The notes below the pieces were generated by a model. It had not been told where the DNA came from. It ran no database searches and saw only the letters and a list, made by a program, of their open reading frames with translations. Made by a program: the position numbers and the translations under genes. Shown piece after piece: positions 36,790 through 44,741 of a stretch of 44,741 bases of DNA (position 1 is its first letter; every line of letters begins with the position of its first letter). The stretch comes from Vitrella brassicaformis (taxonomy: Eukaryota > Sar > Vitrellaceae), in assembly GCA_001179505.1 (NCBI GenBank), contig CDMY01000241.1:36813-81553 (forward strand), given 5' to 3'.

Positions 36790-39700
36790 TTGTGCAGATA
36801 CCGTACAGAATCGAGACGAGGGGCGGCCCATCGGCGAAGGTGAGTCATCACAGCTGAGACGAGTCGACTGGCGGCGTTGATCGATCTGTCTGCCGCTTGC
36901 CCATGTGCGCGTGTGCAGGGAAAGTGGCCCTGGATGACATGGCGCGGGGAAACCATCGCTGACTCCGGTCAGCGAGCAGGACCGAACATACACACACACG
37001 CCCGCCCGCCTCCCTCGCTTCTGATCTGATTCCTTTCCGTTTGGTGTTTGTCAGCCTTCTGCATCGAGCGGCTGACGAAGGACCTCGGCGTCAGGCTGGA
37101 TGAGGGCCTTTCTCTCGAGCAGCAGGCGGCCGCATACGCCATCAGAAAGATGGTCGAGGAGAGCACCTACTGGTCAGCAGGAATCACACACTCACACCCA
37201 CACCCACACCCACACCCACTCTCTGTCTGTCTGTCCCTCTCTCTCTCAGGACGGTTGCCTATGCGCGGTGGGTGGAGCACTTCGGTGTTTGCCGTAAGCA
37301 GGTCCTTCTCGAGTCGTCGGTCTTCATGGGTGGCGACCTGCCCTACTCCGTATGGCGGCCGCTGCATGGTCTGCTCATGCGCATGGCCCAGCCCGCCATC
37401 AAGAAGGCCCTACACGCACAGGTGGGTGGGGGAGGGAGGGAGGGAAGAAGATTGAGTCACTTCCATCCATCCACCGATTGCATGTCGTCTGTCTGTGTGT
37501 GTGTTGACAGGGGTTTGGTCGGTTCGATCGCCAGGAGCGCCAGCACATCATTGAGCAGGACCTCCTGGCGCTGGCCAACTACCTAGGTGAGTGAGCGGAC
37601 CACGCTAGCTACACCCTCACACACAGACATGGTCAGCTACGTGAATCTGTCAATTGCTTGCTGGCCGGTTGATTGCAGGGGGCAAGCCCTTCATGATGGG
37701 CGACAAGCCGACAACGGTCGACGCGTGTGTGTTTGGAGAGCTGGCCCTCTGCGTGTGGCAACTGCCAGGCTCACACCACGAGCACCTGCTCACCAAAGAC
37801 AAACGGTACGCACAGAGACACATCCACCCAGCGCAGCGCACAGCAAGCCTTCTCATGACTTGACAAGGAAGGACACATAACTGCCCTCCTCTGTGTGTTC
37901 ATCAGGTTTGAGGCGCTGTATCACTACACTTTGCGGCTGAAGAACTTACTCTTTCCCGAGTGCTGGCCCAGGCCGCCCAAGACATACGACCCGCCAACGT
38001 GATAAATGTATGGGCGGATGCTTGTGTGCATCTAGAGTGTGAGGCAGAGCTGAGCAGCTCGCCGTGTGTCGGGTGGGTGTCTATGTGGGCGGCTGTCTGT
38101 CTGTCTGTCTGTGGACGGCGCGTGCGATGAATGGAATGAGATGACTGACTACTGTAGCGACCAGCAAATGTTGTAATCTGTCTGTCTGTCTGTCTGTGTG
38201 TCCGTCTGTCTCCCTGAGTACATGTATGTATTTGTGAAGACCCATCCAATTACACACGGGGGGCTGGACTGACACAATTTCTGGAAGACTGACTGACTGG
38301 GTTTTTTGCTTGCTTGGACTGTTGGTACTTTTATTGCACACTAAGTGGCTTTTGCATGAGGACAGCACGATAGATGGCAAATCTCGCCAACACACACACG
38401 CGCACACACCCGCCCGTCCACCCTGACATGCACTCATTGGGAGACACGAAACAGAAACGACAGCAAGGGCCCGGTTTCGGTGAAAAGCACGTCAAGCCTG
38501 TCGCCATGCTGCAAGGACAGCCGCTTGTCGGCCCCAACCGTCAACGGCTGATGCCCCTGCCTCAGTAGCCACACCTTCCTCCCTGCAGGGGCACTCGCAT
38601 CTACTGCAAATGGCTGACCGGGGGCAGAGCATGTGAATACAAGGTGCTCTCGACTGATGGCCGTCACCACCTGAGCACACACACGCACAGAGACACGGGG
38701 GCGGGATCCATGAGTCAATAAGACAAGGAGACGCTTCCTTCACACCTATGGGACGAGGCAAGAAGTGAGGACATGCTCGTATGCGTCGCCCCCCCTGCCA
38801 AAAGGGGGAGGTGCCACGTGAGATCCGTCCTTCTTCCTCCTGAACAGGAGGAGCCGCTCCAGCTTGCGCGTGAAGTCCGTGTCCCTGCATCCCGCCTTGA
38901 CGATGGCCGGCTCCACCAGCACCTTCATCATTGCCACAACCTTCTCCTCATCCATGAAGGCCACAAAGCTGCCGTGACGAGACCGCCGCTCGAGTGCATG
39001 TGCAGCATGGTTTGTGGAAGGCGCTGCTTCCGGAGCCTGAGTCTCATTGTGTGGGCTTGTTGTTGCTCTGGGAGGCCGAAAGACGGCGGCGATTGCGATG
39101 CCATTGCTGCTTGGAACGACTGGAGAGTACTCTGGAGCTGGCTGTGGAGGTCCTCTAGCCTCACAGCTGAAAGCGACCTCTCCGGCGACCTCTCTGTCTT
39201 GCGGTCTTGTCGCGGCGCAGGGCCTTCACCCACTGCAAAGCCAGTGTCTTGGGGCGGTGGCTCGTCGCCTTGCGAATATCCCCGATGACTTGCTTTGCTT
39301 TCGTCGTCTCTGATGATGGCCCCACGGCCGCTCATTTTGTCCTCGGAATGCGTCCGCCGCTTGTCTGGCTTTGCAGAAATGTCAGCCTCTTCCCTCTTGT
39401 CGTGGTCCTCTTGGCTCTCTTGCTCGGACAGGGAAGAATCCGCTGAGTACTCCGCTTCGGCCGCGTGTTGAAGGGAGCTGAACAGCGGAAGTGGGGCGCA
39501 GAAGGAATGCGAGCAGCCCATGGCTGGCGGTGGGACAGCACTACCGGGGAAAAAGTAGATTGTTTCCCCGGGTAGAGAGCGGTTTTCAGGCAGCGGTTTC
39601 ACGGAATGCGAGCTCCGCCTTTTTCGATCCTGTGGGGGGATGAGTTCAGCGGACTGATGTTGACTTCTGCTGGAGAGCCGCAGCCAGCGCCTGTAGCAGC

Positions 39701-41528
39701 GCGTAGCAGCGCACATGGGTCAAGTGCCTCGGGCTGGACCCATGGCAATGACCGATTCTTGGGCCGATTTGGCTACCGAAACGGTACACATACATGCCCA
39801 GACAAGAAGCGAATAATGGCCAGCATCCCTCATCTCCATCACCATCTGCTGCTTCATGTGTGGCCCATTGAATGGCAGGTCTTTGAGTGTGTCTGCGAGC
39901 GCGCCAGGCCGGGCGACGAGCTGTTCGTCGTTGGCGAGAGTAAGAACCTTGGCGGATGGGAGGTCGACAAGGGTGTGCGGCTGGACGGCACGAACCACCC
40001 TTTGTGGCGAAGCGCTAAGGTGCCTCTGCCGGTCGATCTGCCCATCTGGTTCAAGCTTGTACGACGAGTGCGCAATGGACGGCATGACTGGGAGCCAATC
40101 GATGGTGTGTGGAGATGACAGACGACGATGTCTTCTGGATGGATGGATGGATGCTTCTTTGTGGCGATGCATGGTCAGGCAACCGGCTCATGAAACTCTC
40201 CGAGGTGCACAGTAAGTTGGTCACCGTCAAATGTGTATTCGGTGAGTGGGGATACAGCCAGCCAGCCAGCCAGCCACACCTCACACACGCGAAGACCCTG
40301 TACGTTGGTTGCGTCGATGTGTGTGGCCACACCTGTTGCTGCTTTATAGGCGAGGAAGGTGTGACACTTGAGTCCGTCGCTGGCGATGGCGGGCGGGAGG
40401 CGTCCGCCATGGCTGCATCTGCATCTGTGACGGCTGGCCGCGCGAGTAGCACATACACACGACGGCAGCAGCAAACAGACCACGACGGTGCGTGGCATCG
40501 AGCGGACACATGTCGAGTGACAGAGAGGTTCTATGGTGGTGCGGTGTGTGTGTTGTTGCTTGCCTTGTTCAGGCGGTGCACGCCACACGGCGTCACCCGC
40601 TGCTGGAAGGACTACTGCAGAATCTGTTGTCGCACAGAAGGTGAGCAAAGTAGGAAACACAGTCACACACTCATCGCAGCCTGACATACTGACTCTGTAT
40701 GTGCAGACGAATGTGGGTGAGGATAGGCATGACACTACAATGGACCGTCACACACACACCGAAGGTAAGACCCTCCACGCCACAACCAGGCAGACAGTAC
40801 ACGTAGCTGTATGCATCATCCCTGCGTGTTTGCCTGCAGGGCCGCTGGCTGAGGGCTTTTCAGCCATTCCGACTCTTCCGGCCACCGACAACGCCGCACA
40901 CTGCGTCGCCAGGACCTACTGGAAGTCCCCCCCAGCAGACCCGCAATCGCCGCCGATGAGCCAGTCGCCACTTACACATCAACAGCCGCAGCAGCAGGAG
41001 GCTGGGGGCGCGAGGGTCAAGAAGAAGAACAAAGTCAACAACGTGGGGATTCAGCCCACGCAGCCACACCCTGGACCCCTGATGCCGCCCCACCACCAGC
41101 ACCCACAGAATAAGGATCATTACCGTCCTGCTGCATCCATCGTCCCCACCGGCAGCCCCATCCCCCGCAGCACCGACCAGCCACAGCCCCCCTCCCCTGC
41201 AGCACTCACACGCCCAGCTGGGAGCGGTATCGATGTCACAACCCCCTCCTCGTCTTCATTCGACCTGGACGCCATGTACCGATTCGCCATCGACGGCGAG
41301 AACGTCTTGGATGCCTACAACGGATGGCTGCAGTGCCTGAAGGCCAATGTAGGCGGCCGGGGCGGCGGTATGTTGGCTGTGGAGGCCAAAGAGAGTGTCG
41401 AGAAGGGGCCGAGGGGCGGCTTTGAGCATACCATCGAGTGGACGATGACGGGGCGGGTCAACCAGACGATTGCGGTGAGTGAATGGAAGAGCGGATGAGA
41501 GGTGTAGGAAAGGGTGATGTATTCTTTG

Positions 41529-41563
<35 letters not shown>

Positions 41564-44500
41564 TGTGGTAAGTGCAGGTGGTTGGCGAGGGCGCCAACGA
41601 GTACGAGGCGCGTCGTGATGCGGCGAGGCAGGTGCTGCAGAGGACATGGCGCATGCAGGGGTGCGAGCCCGACACCGAGGAGCTACCCCTGCTGACCCGC
41701 CGTATGGCCAACCGCCTCCGTAATCGGCTGAGGGCAAAGGGCAGCATTGCCCTCAGCCACACCAGCAGAGGGCAGCACGAGTGTCGTGTCCAGTGGCGCA
41801 TCCCCACGGCAGACGAAGAGCTGGAGCTGGAGGGGCGCGGCCATGGTCCGGCGGCGGAAGATGCCGCGGTGCAGGCGCTCATGAACGTCTACATGCAGGC
41901 TTGCCAGGTGGCTGAGTGGGTGGCTGACTGGGAGAGGCCCAAGATCCCCCACCCAAGGCCCCCAAGGAGCCTGTGGCGCCACAGCCACAGCCCGCGTCGC
42001 AGCGTTCGAGTATAGGCATGGGCGGAGGGCATGTCGAAGAGGGGCAAAAGCAGAGCGGGCCCAAACCTGCAGCAGCAGCAGCAGCAGCAGCGGAGGGAGA
42101 GGGCGACATTGACGAGTTTGCCGAGTTGGAGGTGGCATGGAGGAGCGGCGCTGGGGGTGGCGACGGGGAGAGTAACAAGGAGGAGAGGAAGAAGATCGAG
42201 GCCGATCGCCTGTCAGACGAAATGTGTGACAAGAATCGCATTCGGGAGGCGCTTTCGCGTCACAGAGAGGTCCGTCAGACAGCCAGCCAGCCGGCTACCA
42301 AAGGAGGCCAGCAGATGATGGCACACATACAGAGATGATGGTGTCTTTCTCTCTTTCTCTCCCTGTATGTGTGTGCAGGTGCAAGAGGAGGGGCGCAAGG
42401 CCAAGGTCGAGACGGCAGGGGCGTGCCGGCTGGCCAAGGTGTCCTCTCTGGGCGCTCGCAGTGTCCCTACAGCGGGGCTGGACGAGAGGGCACTTCGCTT
42501 CACGCCACCACCTGACGGTCTGCCGCCCACACCCCCTCCCAAATCATCGTCTCCGTCAACACCTGGCATCCCCTTCCCGGGCCCTCTCCCCCGTGTGTCA
42601 TCCGCCGCCCCACGCATCCCATCGGCCGGCAGCCATCCGGAGGCCGTCTTGGTCAGGCGCCCACAGGGCCCAGTGGAAGGAGCGACGGCGCACACCAGCC
42701 TCGAGGGATTTACCCTCTATCCCAGAAGCGGCGCGTACCACATCGAGTGGTGCGGCAGGGCAGGGGGGAGAAATGTCCGACGAGAACTGACCTGGTCAGA
42801 ATCGACCTCTTCACTTGGAAGGATGACTTCTACGGGAATGACGCGAGAGCCAAGTGCCCTGGGCTGGAGTGTTTTGTGGGGGTACAACCTCAGTTCGTCT
42901 CTGAGGCCCTTGAGGAGATGCGTGAGGACGGCCTAAGGTGGATCTACATGCCGTCGCTGAGCCTCTACCTGGAGCTCCGGCTGCTGGCCATCCTGCCAGC
43001 TGCCGACCCTTTGCCAGCGGTGCCACTTCTGCACCCTTCCCGTCCCCCACCCCCTCCGCCCCACACGCCCCACGGACAACACCACGGATCCCACGCTGCA
43101 GCCCCGAATGCAGCCGGTTGGAGGGGCGGTGCTGTGGCCGTCTCAAGCGCAGTGCACACGGCTACCCCCTGGCGAACAGGCCCGCCCCAGCCACCTACCG
43201 TCCCACCACCATCTCTCCCTCCACAGTTTCGTGGGCTGACGGAGGGGGCCAGGCCAGCTGGCCGGTGGGGCGATGCCGGCAAGGGCAGGCACCCACCGCC
43301 CCCACCTCCACCACCCCCTCCGCCCCCGCCAGATACCGCGCACAATGCCACGGCTGCTCGTGGGTAAGCGAAGGAAGAGGTGCATGCCGCCCTTCGATGC
43401 CCCACACTCCTTGGTGCTGTCCGTGTGGTGTGCAGGCCTGCGGACCCGTATCTCGAGTCTGAGCTGAAGCGCGAGAGAGAGGCGCACCGGAGGGAGCGAG
43501 AGGAGCTGAGGCAGCGGCTCCAGCAGCTCGAGGAGACTAATCGCAGGTGAGAAAGAAAGACACACAAGCATCATGTCATAGTAGAACCAGACCATGGCGG
43601 CTGTGGTTGGTTCAGGCTATCTGCGCTGGGTATCCAACAGCACCAGCCGTCCTCAAGGGGCCCTCCTCCACCCAATCACCCACAATCACAGCCACAGCCA
43701 CTGCAGCCGGCCGGCATCAGTGGGGCTGACACCATCGTGGCAGGCGGGTGCATCATCTGTTTCGGCGAGCACGGCCCCGCGTCCATCATGTACGTCCCCT
43801 GCAGACACATGCACATCTGCCCCAAGTGCTACGACGACCGCAAGGACGCCTGGCAGCGGGGCCTCCCCCGAGTGAAGGCCGACAACGCCCGTCGTCAGGA
43901 GGAGAACAGGGCGCGGATCAAGCGAGATCAGGAGCCGCTGGAGCTGCGGCCGGAGGGCTACCTGTGCGAGCAGTGCCAGGGGGAGGTCGTGTTTGCCGGG
44001 TCGATGGAAGAAGTGAGTCGCTGGATGCGCCCGTTCGTGTCCCATGCACAGGACTGACTGACTGACTAAGGATAGCAGGCGGGCAGTAAGTAATCAGACA
44101 GTGGGGAAGGGCATGTACATAATCCTCCATATATATCTGTGGGTGTGAGTACTGAATACGTTTGGCTGGTTTCTGTGTCACGTATCGATGGGCTGCGGCT
44201 CAGCCAGACTCTCGTGGCTGCGCTGATACCCCACGACAGCCACGAGAGAGAGAGAGAGAGAGAGTAGACGGTGGTGGGCACTGAGTGAGTTGAAGGTGGG
44301 TGCTGTGTTCGCCTGTATAGATCGGCTGTTTCCGCATCATGTAGTTCATCAGCAGGTGCCGGTCCAGTCACGAGCAATGTGGCTGCGTGCTGCCGCCTGG
44401 CGACGAGTGGCATGATGCAGAGACAGCGATAAAAGACAGATTGGGTGGCTTGCTATGAGAGAGAGAGAGGCAACCACATACCATTGCCGGGTTGGTTTTC

Positions 44501-44741
44501 GTCTGCATGGCTGTTTCTGCTTCAAGTAGTTGGTCGTTGCGAGGCTGTGGGTCAGCCACATTCTCGTGGCTGTTTGCTGCCGCGTCGCAACGAGCGACCC
44601 GATGAAGGATCAGCCATTCAGGCGGACTCGTCCTAGCAAAACAAGACCGACAAGTGTGTCTGTCTTGATCGAGCCGAGAGAGTCTGTGCATGTCTATCGT
44701 TAACCTTAGGGGGTCGCTGAGAAGGCGAAAAGGGGTGAGGG

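Overview
This is a GC-rich nuclear window from a eukaryote. Fifteen protein-coding genes can be assembled exon by exon; almost all contain introns, mostly short, with GT-AG (occasionally GC-AG) borders. Many introns carry TG, CTGT or CACA repeats against the acceptor. The gene content suggests a photosynthetic, flagellated alveolate: an IFT25 subunit, a small protein whose signal peptide ends ASA-F (the plastid-import signature of complex red plastids), a kinase with an HTDLK/DFD core, and an AMPK-gamma-like CBS protein. The style of the genome (GGAT/CTGT microsatellites, short introns) is most like a chromerid such as Vitrella brassicaformis. That assignment is inference, not a database match.

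Layout. 1-2.4 kb: the 5' part of MCM5 (minus, cut by a poly-G contig edge), head to head with a small signal-peptide protein. 3.1-7.2 kb: a PUB-domain kinase (minus) head to head with a small plastid-targeted protein. 8.1-13.3 kb: a 1,407-residue AMPK-gamma-like CBS protein (plus). 13.3-16.1 kb: gene-free and rich in microsatellites. 16.1-18.4 kb: IFT25 (minus) head to head with a ubiquitin-like multidomain protein (plus). 19-20.5 kb: a multipass membrane protein. 21.2-28.7 kb: a very large LRR/cysteine-rich/multi-TM receptor-like gene (minus) that shows in-frame stops and a frameshift, head to head with an unrecognised 782-codon gene (28.9-32.0 kb) that also has an in-frame TGA. 32.5-34.2 kb: a SAM-like-domain protein (minus) interrupted by a 53-bp tandem duplication, divergent from a predicted mitochondrial protein. 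36.3-38.0 kb: a membrane-anchored fax/metaxin-type GST. 38.4-44.1 kb: an acylated FHA-like protein (minus) head to head with a 1,128-residue CBM20 - dsRBD-like x2 - coiled coil - RING protein (plus). The last 0.7 kb holds hairpin-forming repeats.

Twelve of the fifteen genes form six head-to-head pairs with 74-490 bp between start codons, so bidirectional promoters are probably the normal regulatory unit here. Most members of a pair have no obvious functional link. The exception worth testing is the last pair, where two signalling-type modules (FHA; CBM20/RING) share one promoter. The most novel protein is the CBM20-dsRBD-RING fusion, which would couple starch or glycogen binding, RNA binding and ubiquitin ligation in one chain.
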